Positions 23,982 to 32,141 of a stretch of 64,000 bases of DNA are shown here, one piece after another. The DNA is from PALSA-612 sp963711315 (GTDB lineage Bacteria; Actinomycetota; Thermoleophilia; Gaiellales; Gaiellaceae), in NCBI GenBank assembly GCA_963711315.1, contig CAVQDQ010000001.1, positions 248,001-312,000 of the forward strand, in the 5' to 3' direction. Each line of letters begins with the position of its first letter. Positions within the stretch are counted from its first letter, which is position 1. A program made the translations under genes and the position numbers. The notes beneath the pieces were generated by a model. It did not search any database. It was not told the DNA's origin and worked only from the letters and a program-made list of their open reading frames with translations.

Positions 23982-24938
23982 ATGCGGCTCTGCCTGATGG
24001 TCGAGGGCCAGGAAGACGTCTCCTGGGACGAGTGGCTGGCGCTGGCGGACGCGTGCGAGCGCGCGGGTTTCGATGGGCTGTTCCGCTCCGACCACTACCT
24101 CTCGGTGATCGGCAGGCGCGAACGCGCTTCGCACGATGCGATCGCGACGCTGGCGGCACTGGCGGCGCGGACGGAGCGCATTCGGCTGGGGACGCTCGTC
24201 TCGCCGGTCACGTTCCGGCATCCGTCGGTGCTCGCGAAGTCGATGGCGACGATCGACCACGTGTCGGGCGGACGCGTCGAGCTCGGGCTCGGCGCCGGGT
24301 GGAACGAGGGGGAGCACGCCGCGTACGGCTTCGAGTTTCCGTCGCTCGGCACGCGCATGGAGCTGCTCGAGGAACAGCTGGAGATCGTGCACCGCTTGTG
24401 GACCGAGGACTCGGTGACGTTCACGGGCCGGCACTATCGATTGGACGACTGTCCGGCGCTGCCGAAGCCGCTGCAACAGCCGCGGCCGCCGCTCATCCTC
24501 GGTGGCAGCGCCAAGCCGAGGGCGGTGGCGCTCGCAGTTCGGCTCGCCGACGAGTACAACACGCTGCTTGCGTCCATCGACGACTGTCGCGAGCGGAAGT
24601 CGGTGCTCGTGGACGCGTGCGAGTCCGCGGGGCGCGACCCCGCGACACTGCCGCTGACGCTCATGGCGACGTGCGTCGTGGGTGAGGACAGGACGCAGCT
24701 GCTCGAGCGCGTTCGCGGTGTGCTCGAGGTCTTCGGCTCCGGGGATGAGGATCCAGAGGTTGTGCTTTCGGAGCGGAGGGAGCGGTGGATTGCCGGCACG
24801 CCGGACGAGGTCGTCGAGCGGCTCGCCGCCCTCGCCGAGGCCGGAGTGGAGCGGGTGTACCTCCAGCATCTCGCGCACAAAGACATGGAGATGGTCGAGC
24901 TCATCGGCGAAGCTGTTCTGCCCGCGCTGGCGGGATAG
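23982..24938 (+). CDS. LLM-class F420-dependent oxidoreductase
   Basis: The product has 318 residues from ATG 23982. It is a luciferase-like TIM barrel with ACERAGFDGLFRSDHYLS, ERIRLGTLVSPVTFRHPSVL, GGRVELGLGAGWNEGEH, and WIAGTPDEVVERLAALAEAG, all marks of the F420-dependent LLM family (TIGR03560-like). It reduces or oxidises an unknown substrate with coenzyme F420. It is followed after 2 nt by a phosphoribosyltransferase-like gene, so the two are probably cotranscribed. Confidence 0.88.
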   Translation: MRLCLMVEGQEDVSWDEWLALADACERAGFDGLFRSDHYLSVIGRRERASHDAIATLAALAARTERIRLGTLVSPVTFRHPSVLAKSMATIDHVSGGRVELGLGAGWNEGEHAAYGFEFPSLGTRMELLEEQLEIVHRLWTEDSVTFTGRHYRLDDCPALPKPLQQPRPPLILGGSAKPRAVALAVRLADEYNTLLASIDDCRERKSVLVDACESAGRDPATLPLTLMATCVVGEDRTQLLERVRGVLEVFGSGDEDPEVVLSERRERWIAGTPDEVVERLAALAEAGVERVYLQHLAHKDMEMVELIGEAVLPALAG

Positions 24939-24940
24939 CC

Positions 24941-25573
24941 GTGCGACCGTTTCGCGACCGCGCCGAAGCCGGCCACGAGCTCGGCGAACGGTTGGCCGGT
25001 CAATACGCCGCCCGCGATGACGTGCTCGTGCTGGCGCTGCCGCGCGGCGGCGTGGCCGTCGGTCGCGAGGTGGCCGACATCCTCGACGCGCCACTCGACG
25101 TCCTCGTCGTGCGGAAGCTCGGCTTCCCGGGACAGGACGAGCTGGCGATGGGGGCCATCGCCAGCGGCGGCGCGCAGGTGTTGAACGAAGCCTTGCTCGA
25201 GCAAACAGGCCTGCCTCGGGATCGCGTGGACGCAGTCGTGGCCCGTGAGCTCGAGGAGCTTGGCCGGCGCGAGCAGCTCTATCGAGGCGCTCGTCCTCCG
25301 CCCGACGTCGCAGGCAAGACCGTGGTCGTCGTCGACGACGGGCTTGCCACCGGCTCGACGATGCTGGCGGCGGTGCAGGCCTTGCGATCGCAAGAGCCAG
25401 CGCGAATTGTCGTCGCGGTCCCGACGGCTCCGCCACAGACGTGCGCGACCCTGGAGGAGGTCGGGGACGAGGTCGTTTGCCTTCGTCAGCCGTATCCCTT
25501 CTATGCGGTCGGCCTCTCCTACGAGGACTTCTCCGAAGTGGGAGACGACGAGGTCCGGCGCCTGCTCGCGTGA
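24941..25573 (+). CDS. Phosphoribosyltransferase-family protein
   Basis: The product has 210 residues from GTG 24941. The PRPP loop VVVVDDGLATGSTMLAAVQA is preceded by VLALPRGGVAVGREVADIL and KLGFPGQDELAMGAIASGG, as in the stand-alone 'phosphoribosyltransferase' family often linked with dienelactone-hydrolase domains. Substrate and role are unknown. The last 55 nt overlap the convergent REP transposase. Confidence 0.87.
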   Translation: MRPFRDRAEAGHELGERLAGQYAARDDVLVLALPRGGVAVGREVADILDAPLDVLVVRKLGFPGQDELAMGAIASGGAQVLNEALLEQTGLPRDRVDAVVARELEELGRREQLYRGARPPPDVAGKTVVVVDDGLATGSTMLAAVQALRSQEPARIVVAVPTAPPQTCATLEEVGDEVVCLRQPYPFYAVGLSYEDFSEVGDDEVRRLLA

Positions 25574-26001
25574 TCGCCGAGGGCGGCCCAGGGCCACGGC
25601 TCACCCATGTCGAGCCCTGCGCGCGCGGGGTTGTCGAGGACGTACTGGCAGGTCGCTTGGAGGTGCGCCTCGTCTCTGACCACCCAGGCCGAGAAGCGGC
25701 TCTCGAACAGGTGGCCGCGGCGGTTGTGGCGCCGGTTGAAACGCTGTGCATAAGCCGTGTTCAGCCGATGCATCGCCGACGAGAGCATGGATGTCGACGT
25801 TTCGAGCACGAGGTGGTAGTGCGTGTCCATGAGACACCAGGCGTGACACGTCCACTCAACCCTCCGACTCGCCGTTTCGAACAGCGAGAGGAACTCGAGC
25901 CTGTCGATGTCGTGCAGGAACAACGGCTGGTCGTGCACGCTGCGCGCCGTTACGTGGTAGATGCCTTCGGCAGGCAGTTCGCGGCGAAGGATTCGTGGCA
26001 T
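25519..26001 (-). CDS. REP-associated tyrosine transposase (RAYT, Y1_Tnp)
   Basis: The product has 160 residues from ATG 26001 (MPRILRRELPAEGIYHVTAR). The HUH motif is H61-Y-H63 within CLMDTHYHLVLE, and the catalytic tyrosine is Y120 in CQYVLDNPARAGL. RAYTs are single-domain IS200-like nucleases that act on REP sequences. A REP hairpin lies 75 bp upstream (26076-26126) and a related copy at 7446-7505. The C-terminal end runs into the convergent phosphoribosyltransferase gene, so the last 15-20 residues may not be original. Confidence 0.92.
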   Translation of the reverse strand: MPRILRRELPAEGIYHVTARSVHDQPLFLHDIDRLEFLSLFETASRRVEWTCHAWCLMDTHYHLVLETSTSMLSSAMHRLNTAYAQRFNRRHNRRGHLFESRFSAWVVRDEAHLQATCQYVLDNPARAGLDMGEPWPWAALGDHASRRRTSSSPTSEKSS

Positions 26002-26075
26002 CGTCGTCTTCGAGACTACGTCCGTCACTTGAGAACGCAAGCCCTCAACGCGAAGTCGACGCAGAATCTCAACAA

Positions 26076-26126
26076 CCCAGGGTCAGTCTCAGTGTCTGAC
26101 CCTGGGTCTGGCACCTGGACGTGTCT
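26076..26126 (-). repeat. REP-type palindromic repeat, copy 2 (next to RAYT)
   Basis: An 11-bp perfect stem CCCAGGGTCAG/CTGACCCTGGG with a 9-nt loop (26076-26106) is followed by TCTGGCACCTGGACGTGTCT, the reverse complement of the edge seen in copy 1. The outer edge touches the TAA stop of the flavoprotein gene (26126). Confidence 0.85.
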
Positions 26127-27457
26127 TAAAGAGGTAGGTCGCGGGCGGCGAAGGAGAGGGCTTCGGAGAACGTGGGGAAGGGCTGAATCGTGTCGCGGAC
26201 CACGTCGATGGGCACCTCGGCGCGGATGGCGAGCGTCGCCTGTTGCAGCCACTCGCCCGCCTCCGGCCCTACGGCTACGGCGCCGACGAGGACACGTCGC
26301 TTGGGGTCGGCGACGAGCTTCACAAAGCCGTTCCGCTTCGGCCGCTCGTACGTCGACGAACGCGACGTCCGATTCACCTCCCACGAGGCCTTGACAAGGC
26401 CCTCGCCCTCGACCGAGCCCACCTGCGCCACCTGAGGATCGGTGAACACCACTGCCGGGACGGCGCGATAGTCGGCCGCCCGGTGCATGCCGGCGACGTT
26501 GGACGCTGCGACGCGCGCCTGGTACTTGGCCACGTGCGTGAAGAGCGAGACGCCCGTCACGTCGCCGATCGCCCAGACGTCCTCGGCGGCCGCGAGGTAC
26601 TCGTCGACGACGATGCCTTGCGGGCCGATCTCGACGCCGATCTCCTCGAGGCCGAGCCCGTCGACGGTGGGTGTGCGCCCGACTGCGACGAGCAGGCGCT
26701 CGCACGCGATCGTCTCACCGTCGTCGAGGCTCACCGTCACCCCCGGGTCCGAGACGTCGACTCGCGTCACACCTGAGCCGCACTTGACCCGCACGCCGTC
26801 CTCCTCCAGCTGTTCCTGCAGCAGTGAGGCGGCCTCCTCATCCATCTTCGTCAGCAGCCGGCTGCGCTGGACGATCGTCACCTTCGAGCCGAGCCGCTGG
26901 TAGAGCTGTGCGAGCTCGACACCCGAAGCTCCGCCGCCCACGACGACGAGCGAATCGGGAACGACGCTCGATGCGGTGGCGTTTGCCGTCGTCCAGTGGG
27001 CCACGTCGTGGATCCCCTCGATGGGCGGCAGCGCGGGACGCGAGCCGGTGGCGACGACGAGCTTGTCGTAGGGAACCTCTTGCCCGCCGACGTCGAGCAC
27101 GCCGGGGGCGCTGACCGTTGCGTCGCCGCGGACGAGCTCGGTGCTGCGGTCGGCCAGCCACTCGAGGTGCCCCTCGTCCTGGTAGCCGTCGACGACCTGG
27201 TCTCGCCACCAGAAGACGCGTTCCAGGTCGAGTGCTGCGGAGATCGCCTCGGCCGCGCCCGGCGCCTGCCTGGCAGCCGCGAGGAGCTCCGGCGCGCGGA
27301 GCAGTGTCTTCGAAGGCATGCAGGCCCAGTACGTGCACTCGCCGCCCACGAGCGCGCGCTCGACGAGCGTCATCTCGTAATCGCCTTCGAGCCGGCTCAG
27401 CGCTCCGATGAACGCCTCGCCCGCAGAGCCGCCGCCGAGGATGACAACGCGCGTCAC
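26126..27457 (-). CDS. FAD/NAD-dependent pyridine nucleotide-disulfide oxidoreductase-like protein
   Basis: The product has 443 residues from GTG 27457, which overlaps the egtD stop (GTGA). FAD-binding VVILGGGSAGEAF opens the chain. The redox pair C41-x4-C46 lies in GGECTYWACMPSKTLL. The NAD site is VVVGGGASGVELAQLYQRLG, and the second FAD motif is DVWAIGDVTG. Near the C-terminus the family's His-Pro-T-x-x-E reads F-P-T-F-S-E, so the catalytic His of classical lipoamide/glutathione reductases is replaced by Phe. It is cotranscribed with egtB and egtD, so a role in ergothioneine or thiol redox is possible but unproven. Confidence 0.85.
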   Translation of the reverse strand: MTRVVILGGGSAGEAFIGALSRLEGDYEMTLVERALVGGECTYWACMPSKTLLRAPELLAAARQAPGAAEAISAALDLERVFWWRDQVVDGYQDEGHLEWLADRSTELVRGDATVSAPGVLDVGGQEVPYDKLVVATGSRPALPPIEGIHDVAHWTTANATASSVVPDSLVVVGGGASGVELAQLYQRLGSKVTIVQRSRLLTKMDEEAASLLQEQLEEDGVRVKCGSGVTRVDVSDPGVTVSLDDGETIACERLLVAVGRTPTVDGLGLEEIGVEIGPQGIVVDEYLAAAEDVWAIGDVTGVSLFTHVAKYQARVAASNVAGMHRAADYRAVPAVVFTDPQVAQVGSVEGEGLVKASWEVNRTSRSSTYERPKRNGFVKLVADPKRRVLVGAVAVGPEAGEWLQQATLAIRAEVPIDVVRDTIQPFPTFSEALSFAARDLPL

Positions 27458-28452
27458 CGCCCCGCCGCCGAGAACGACAGCGACACGGCGAAGTCTCCGT
27501 CGGGGTCCTCCCACCAGTGGGCGAGATCGAAGCCTGCCGCGCGCAGCTCCCCCTCCAATCCCTCACGACGGAACTTGTCCGAGATCTCGGTGCGCATCTC
27601 CTCGCCGGCCGCGAACTCCGCCTCCAGGCCGAGGTCCGAGATTCGCACGCGCTGATCGATGTCGGAACGGAGGAGCATCTCGATCCACTCGTGCTCGGCG
27701 TCCCAGCGCGCGACGTGCGTGAACGACGTCGAATCGAAGTCCCCGCCCAACTCGCGGTTGATCACGTTCAGCACGTTGCGGTTGAACTCCGCCGTGACAC
27801 CGCGTGAGTCGTTGTATGCGGCCTCGAGCCGCCCCGGGTTCTTGACGAGGTCGGCGCCGAGCAAGAGCGCTTCGCCGGCCCCGAGCAGCCCGTGCAGGTC
27901 GGCGAGGAACGCCGCCCGCTGCTCGCCGGTGAGGTTGCCGATGGAGGAGCCGAGGAACGCGAACAGCCGCCGCCGTCCCTCCGGCAGCCAGACGAGGTGG
28001 TGCTCGAAGTCGCCAACGACCCCGTGCACCTCGATGTCCGGGTACTCCTCGGCGATCCTCGCCGCAGCTTCCCGCAGCGCCTGCTCGGAGACGTCGAAGG
28101 GAACGAAGCGCTTCAGATACCCGGCTTCGACCATCGCATCGAGCAGGAGCCGCGTCTTCTCGGATGATCCCGAGCCGGGCTCGACGAGCGTGTTCGCCGC
28201 CGTCAGCCGTGCCACGTCGCGGGCATGCTCGGCGAGGATGACGCGCTCGCGTCCCGTGAGGTAGTACTCGGGCAGCTTGGTGATCTCCTCGAAGAGCATC
28301 GAGCCGCGCTCGTCGTAGAACCACTTGGGCGGCAGTTCCTTCGGTGTCGACGTGAGGCCCTGCTGCACGTCTTCGCGCATCGCGTTGAGGCGGTCCTCCG
28401 GAGTGAGGTAGACGTCGACCTGCAGCGTTACGGCAGGCGCGCCGTCGCTCAT
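27454..28452 (-). CDS. egtD: L-histidine N(alpha)-methyltransferase EgtD
   Basis: The product has 332 residues. Signatures of EgtD: LPPKWFYDERGSMLFEEITK, LPEYYLTGRERVIL, TLVEPGSGSSEKTRLLLDAM (SAM site), FDVSEQAL, LFAFLGSSIGNLTGEQ, and AAYNDSRGVTAEFNRNVL. It trimethylates histidine to hercynine, the first step of ergothioneine synthesis. It overlaps egtB upstream (ATGA) and the flavoprotein downstream (GTGA), a tight operon. Confidence 0.95.
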   Translation of the reverse strand: MSDGAPAVTLQVDVYLTPEDRLNAMREDVQQGLTSTPKELPPKWFYDERGSMLFEEITKLPEYYLTGRERVILAEHARDVARLTAANTLVEPGSGSSEKTRLLLDAMVEAGYLKRFVPFDVSEQALREAAARIAEEYPDIEVHGVVGDFEHHLVWLPEGRRRLFAFLGSSIGNLTGEQRAAFLADLHGLLGAGEALLLGADLVKNPGRLEAAYNDSRGVTAEFNRNVLNVINRELGGDFDSTSFTHVARWDAEHEWIEMLLRSDIDQRVRISDLGLEAEFAAGEEMRTEISDKFRREGLEGELRAAGFDLAHWWEDPDGDFAVSLSFSAAGR

Positions 28453-29565
28453 GCTTCACTCGCGCAACGGAAGCCGGCGAAGATCTGTCGGCGAACGGGG
28501 AAGTCCCAGTTGCGGAACGTCACGCGGGACACGGTCGGGCTCGTGGCCCAGGACGCGCCGCGCAGCACCTTGTAGTCGGGGCCGAAGAACACCTCGGAGT
28601 ACTCGGCGTACGGGAACGGCTGGAAGCCCGGGTAGCCGACGAAGTCCGACGACGTCCACTCCCAGACCGAACCCACGCCTCGCAGCACGCTGAGCTTGGC
28701 CGCCCGCTCCCACTCGGCTTCCGTCGGCAGCCGCTTGCCTGCCCACCCGGCGTACGCGTTGGCCTCCTCCCAGGAGACGTGTTGCACGGGCTCACTGGCC
28801 GGCACGGGCTCGACGCGCCCGAAGCAACCGCGCACCCACGTGTCGCCGTCCTGCACCCAGGAGAGCGGCGGCTCGTCCCAGCCGCCGTCGGCCAGGAACG
28901 CGGCGTAGTCGGCGTTGGACACCGGCTCGACGTCGATCCTGAAGCTCTCGGTGGCCGCCTCGTGGGCGGGGCGCTCGTTGTCGTACGCCCACGGCTCGTC
29001 GTCCGTGCCCATGACGAACGATCCTTCCTCGACGAGCGCGTCGCCCAGGCCGCCCGTCAGAACCCGCGGCTGCCCGCCCTCGTGCTGGTGGCCGGAGAGC
29101 TGGATCGTCTGCAGCATCGTCTCGACGTGCTGCTGCTCGTGCTGAACGACAAGGCCGAAGGCGAAGCCGCCGCGGAGAAGCGGATCATCTGCATCCAGCG
29201 GTATCTCATCGAGCACTGCCAGCGTCCGCGCTGCGGACTTCGGCGAGGTAGGCGAGAGCGGCAGCAGGGTCGAGCAGCTCCAGCGACGGCCGCTCCTCTC
29301 GCTCGTGGGCGAAGGCGTCGTAGGTGTCGTCAACCTCGGGGAAGATCGGTTTCGCACCGCCCAGCCGGCGGCTGATCCAGAGCTCCTCGAAGTGCCCGAT
29401 GTGCGCGAGGTCCCACACGAGCGGAGACATGAGCGGAGAGACCTGTCGGGTGAGCTCCTCGTCGGAGAACGGCGCGAGCAGAGCGGTCGTCCGGGTCCGT
29501 GCGGCCTCGAGCTCGACTACTACGCGCTCCCTCACATCTGCCGTTACCTCAGCGGCCCTGGGCAT
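28449..29565 (-). CDS. egtB: Ergothioneine sulfoxide synthase EgtB (frameshifted)
   Basis: The N-terminal DinB-like part starts at ATG 29565 (MPRAAEVTADVRERVVVELE) with SPLVWDLAHIGHFEELWISR. After a one-base frame break near 29225 the second frame gives LVVQHEQQHVETMLQTIQ and the FGE-sulfatase domain (GSFVMGTDDEPWAYDNERPA, RLPTEAEWERAA, WEWTSSDF, LRGASWAT). The iron ligands are the His in 'LAHIGH' and the H-x3-H-x-E of 'QHEQQHVE'. Joined, it is about 371 residues. It is an iron oxygenase that couples a thiol to hercynine. No egtC or egtE is nearby. Promoter TAGACT (minus, 29580-29575) lies 9 nt before the ATG. Confidence 0.88.
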
Positions 29566-29574
29566 GAAGTCGGG

Positions 29575-29584
29575 AGTCTAGATT
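29575..29584. promoter_or_regulatory. Back-to-back -10 boxes for egtB and the ATP-grasp gene
   Basis: AGTCTAGATT contains TAGACT on the minus strand (29580-29575, 9 nt before the egtB ATG) and TAGATT on the plus strand (29579-29584, 7 nt before GTG 29592). The intergenic space is only 26 bp, the second divergent leaderless pair in the window. Confidence 0.55.
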
Positions 29585-29591
29585 GGCGAGG

Positions 29592-30743
29592 GTGGGTGAG
29601 ATCCTCGTCGTCTGTCCGCAAGAACGCGACCGTCATGCAGCACGTTCGAGCAGGTTCAGCGTTCGGTTCGCCGGACCGGATCTCGATGCCGGTCACGTCG
29701 ACACGCGTGCGCTGCTCGACGAGCTGGCGGAACTCCCGGCCGACGGCATAGTCGGCACGAAAGACCGCTCTGCGCTGCTGGCCGCCCAGCTCGCCGAACG
29801 CCGCGGGCTGCCCGGGCCGAGCCCCGGGGCGATTGTGTCTTGCCAGCACAAGCCGACCTCGAGAGCAATTCAGCAGCGTGTCGCCCTGGAGGCGACGCCG
29901 CGCTTCGCCCAGCTCGACGGGCCGCCGCCGTTCCCCCCACCGTGGTGGGTGAAGCCGGTGGTGGGCAGGCTGTCCCAGGAAGCACGTCGCGTCGACTCCG
30001 AGGCAGAGCTCACCCAGCTCGCCGAGGACCGGAGGTACCGAGGCGAGTACGCCGACGTCGCCGGTCTGCCCGAGGACGCCGTCCGCGGCTTCCTCGTCGA
30101 GGAGCTCGTGACGGGAGACGAGGTCACGCTCGAAGGCTTCGTGCACGACGGCGAAGTGACCGTGATCGGCATCACCGACTCGGTCAAGTACCCGGGTACG
30201 AGCTCGTTCGAACGCTTCGAATATCCATCCGCGCTACTGCAGGATCGGCTGGACGAGCTGGCAGGGCTCGCCGAGGTGCTCGTGCCGGCACACGGGCTCG
30301 ACGCCTGCTTCTTCAACATCGAGTTCTTCGTCCCCGAAGACGGCCCAGCGCAGATCGTGGAGCTGAACCCGCGCATCGCCTCGCAGTTCTCGCCGCTCGT
30401 GGAGGCGGTACGCGGCCGTTCGACCTACGACGTCCTGTTCGCCCTCGCGACCGGGGAGGACCCGGCCTGGAGCGGCTCGGCAGCGAACGGCATTGCGATC
30501 TCCTACGTCGTGCGCGTGTTCGAGGATGCGATCGTAGAGGCAGTGCCCGAGCCCCAGGACGGGCTGGAGATCCTCGTTCGTCCCGGGCTCAGGCTGTCCG
30601 AGCAGGGGACGAACGACACGGCGAGCTTCAGGATCGCGATCTTCACCGAGTGGGGGGAGACGCGGCAGGCGGCGCTTCGACAGTGTCGGCAGCGAGCGCG
30701 ATCGCTTCGCTTCGGGCTCGCCGAGGCAGGCCCAGGCCGCTGA
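29592..30743 (+). CDS. ATP-grasp family ligase of unknown substrate
   Basis: The product has 383 residues. I chose GTG 29592 (VGEILVVCPQERDRH) because TAGATT ends 7 nt upstream; a TTG at 29583 is the alternative. ATP-grasp elements are present: PPWWVKPVVGRLSQEARRVD (Lys in the nucleotide cleft), GFLVEELVTGDEVTLEGFVH, FFNIEFFV, and QIVELNPRIASQFSPL with the metal-binding Glu and Asn. Such enzymes form amide or ester bonds via acyl phosphates. It is divergent from egtB and shares its promoter region. The 3' end overlaps the convergent MFS gene by 101 nt. Confidence 0.8.
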   Translation: MGEILVVCPQERDRHAARSSRFSVRFAGPDLDAGHVDTRALLDELAELPADGIVGTKDRSALLAAQLAERRGLPGPSPGAIVSCQHKPTSRAIQQRVALEATPRFAQLDGPPPFPPPWWVKPVVGRLSQEARRVDSEAELTQLAEDRRYRGEYADVAGLPEDAVRGFLVEELVTGDEVTLEGFVHDGEVTVIGITDSVKYPGTSSFERFEYPSALLQDRLDELAGLAEVLVPAHGLDACFFNIEFFVPEDGPAQIVELNPRIASQFSPLVEAVRGRSTYDVLFALATGEDPAWSGSAANGIAISYVVRVFEDAIVEAVPEPQDGLEILVRPGLRLSEQGTNDTASFRIAIFTEWGETRQAALRQCRQRARSLRFGLAEAGPGR

Positions 30744-32118
30744 CCAGGCCTCCGGCGAGCGCCAGGCCGGCCGCTACCCACATCGTCGCCTGGAACGCGT
30801 CCGCTGCCTCCGCGAGCTCCGAGGCGCTTCGTTCCCCGAGCTCGAAAGGATCTCCCACGGCGCTGTAGACGACCGATACGACGACGCCGAGCGCGGCCAC
30901 GGCGACGAGTTGCCCCAGGCGCGACACCGTGGTGTTGATGCCGGAGGCGACGCCGGTCAGGCCCTCGGGAGCCGGCTTCAGTGCGGTCGAGGTGATCGCC
31001 GGAACCGTCGCGGCAAGGCCGATGGAGAACACGAGCAGTGGCGGGAGGACGTCGGTCCAGTAGTTGGCTCCCGGCTCCAGGAAGCCGAGCCAGGCCAGGC
31101 CGACCGCGATCAGTGCGGGCCCGCCGATGAGAAACGGGCGCGGCCCGAGCCGGTCTGCCCAGCGGCCGAAGCGCCCGGCCATGACCCAGAGCACGACGCT
31201 GACCGGGACGAACAAAAGGCCGGCTTCGGGCGGCGAATAACCGAGCACTGACTGCGCGAACAGCGCGACGAAGAAGAGTGTGCTGCCAAGTGCCGCATAG
31301 ACGAAGAACGTCGCGAGATTGGCCACGGAAAGCTCGCGGATACGAAAGAGCGAGAGCGGCATCATCGGCTCCGCCAGACGCGACTCGACCCACAGGAATG
31401 CCGCGAAGGCGACTCCCGACAGGCAGAGCCCGAGGACGACGCTCGGGCTTCCGAAGCCGATCTCCGGGCCTTCCACGAGCGCCCAGACGAGCGAGCCGAC
31501 GGCGACCGCCCCAAGCACGGCCCCGTACACGTCGAGATGCCGATGGCGCAGCTCCGTGCGGCACGTGTCGCGCGAGACGAGCGCCGCAATCACGGCCACG
31601 ACCGCGACGGGAATGTTCAGGAGGAAGATCCCCCGCCAGGAGACCACTTCCACGATCGTGCCGCCGACGACGGGCCCGGCGACGGTCGCCGCGCTGGTCC
31701 AGGCCGTCCAGGCGCCGATCGCCCGACCCGCCTCGTCCTTGTACGTGGCACGGAGCAGCGCCAGGCTGCCGGGTGTCAGAAGCGCGCCGAAGATCCCCTG
31801 GATTGCCCGCGCTGCGATCAAGACCTCGCTGGTTGGCGCAGCGCCTGCCAGCACCGAAGCGGCTGCGAACCCCGCTACGCCTATGACGAACGTGTTCGCA
31901 TACCCGTAGCGGTCGCCGAGCGCCCCCGCGGGCAGGTAGAGCGCCGCGAGCGCCAGTGAGTAGCTGAGGAACATCCACTGCTCGCCGGTCAGGCCCAGCC
32001 CCAGCTCCTTGTCGATCGTCGGCAGCGCGACGTTGACCACGAACGCGTCCAGGAAAGCCATGGACGACCCGAGGACCGTGGCCACGAGCACCAGCCGCTT
32101 GCGCGTCTCCTCCGTCAT
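30643..32118 (-). CDS. DHA2-type MFS multidrug exporter (EmrB/QacA-like)
   Basis: The product has 491 residues and about fourteen membrane helices. It opens LGSSMAFLDAFVVNVALPTI, the typical start of the 14-TM family. Motif C-like AATVAGPVVGGTIVEVVSWR and WRGIFLLNIPV are present, as is the loop PAGALGDRYGYANTFV. It would export drugs or metabolites by proton antiport; the substrate is unknown. The C-terminal tail (RSEAIALAADTVEAPPAASP) lies in the overlap with the ATP-grasp gene. Confidence 0.9.
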   Translation of the reverse strand: MTEETRKRLVLVATVLGSSMAFLDAFVVNVALPTIDKELGLGLTGEQWMFLSYSLALAALYLPAGALGDRYGYANTFVIGVAGFAAASVLAGAAPTSEVLIAARAIQGIFGALLTPGSLALLRATYKDEAGRAIGAWTAWTSAATVAGPVVGGTIVEVVSWRGIFLLNIPVAVVAVIAALVSRDTCRTELRHRHLDVYGAVLGAVAVGSLVWALVEGPEIGFGSPSVVLGLCLSGVAFAAFLWVESRLAEPMMPLSLFRIRELSVANLATFFVYAALGSTLFFVALFAQSVLGYSPPEAGLLFVPVSVVLWVMAGRFGRWADRLGPRPFLIGGPALIAVGLAWLGFLEPGANYWTDVLPPLLVFSIGLAATVPAITSTALKPAPEGLTGVASGINTTVSRLGQLVAVAALGVVVSVVYSAVGDPFELGERSASELAEAADAFQATMWVAAGLALAGGLVSGLGLPRRARSEAIALAADTVEAPPAASPPTR

Positions 32119-32141
32119 CGATCGGAACCCTACGACGTGAG

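Noticed and set aside
23472..25751. A long open frame on the minus strand (over 700 codons)
   Set aside because: It is an antisense shadow of the LLM oxidoreductase and phosphoribosyltransferase genes: Arg/Pro/His-rich, no motif. Long spurious frames are expected at this GC content.
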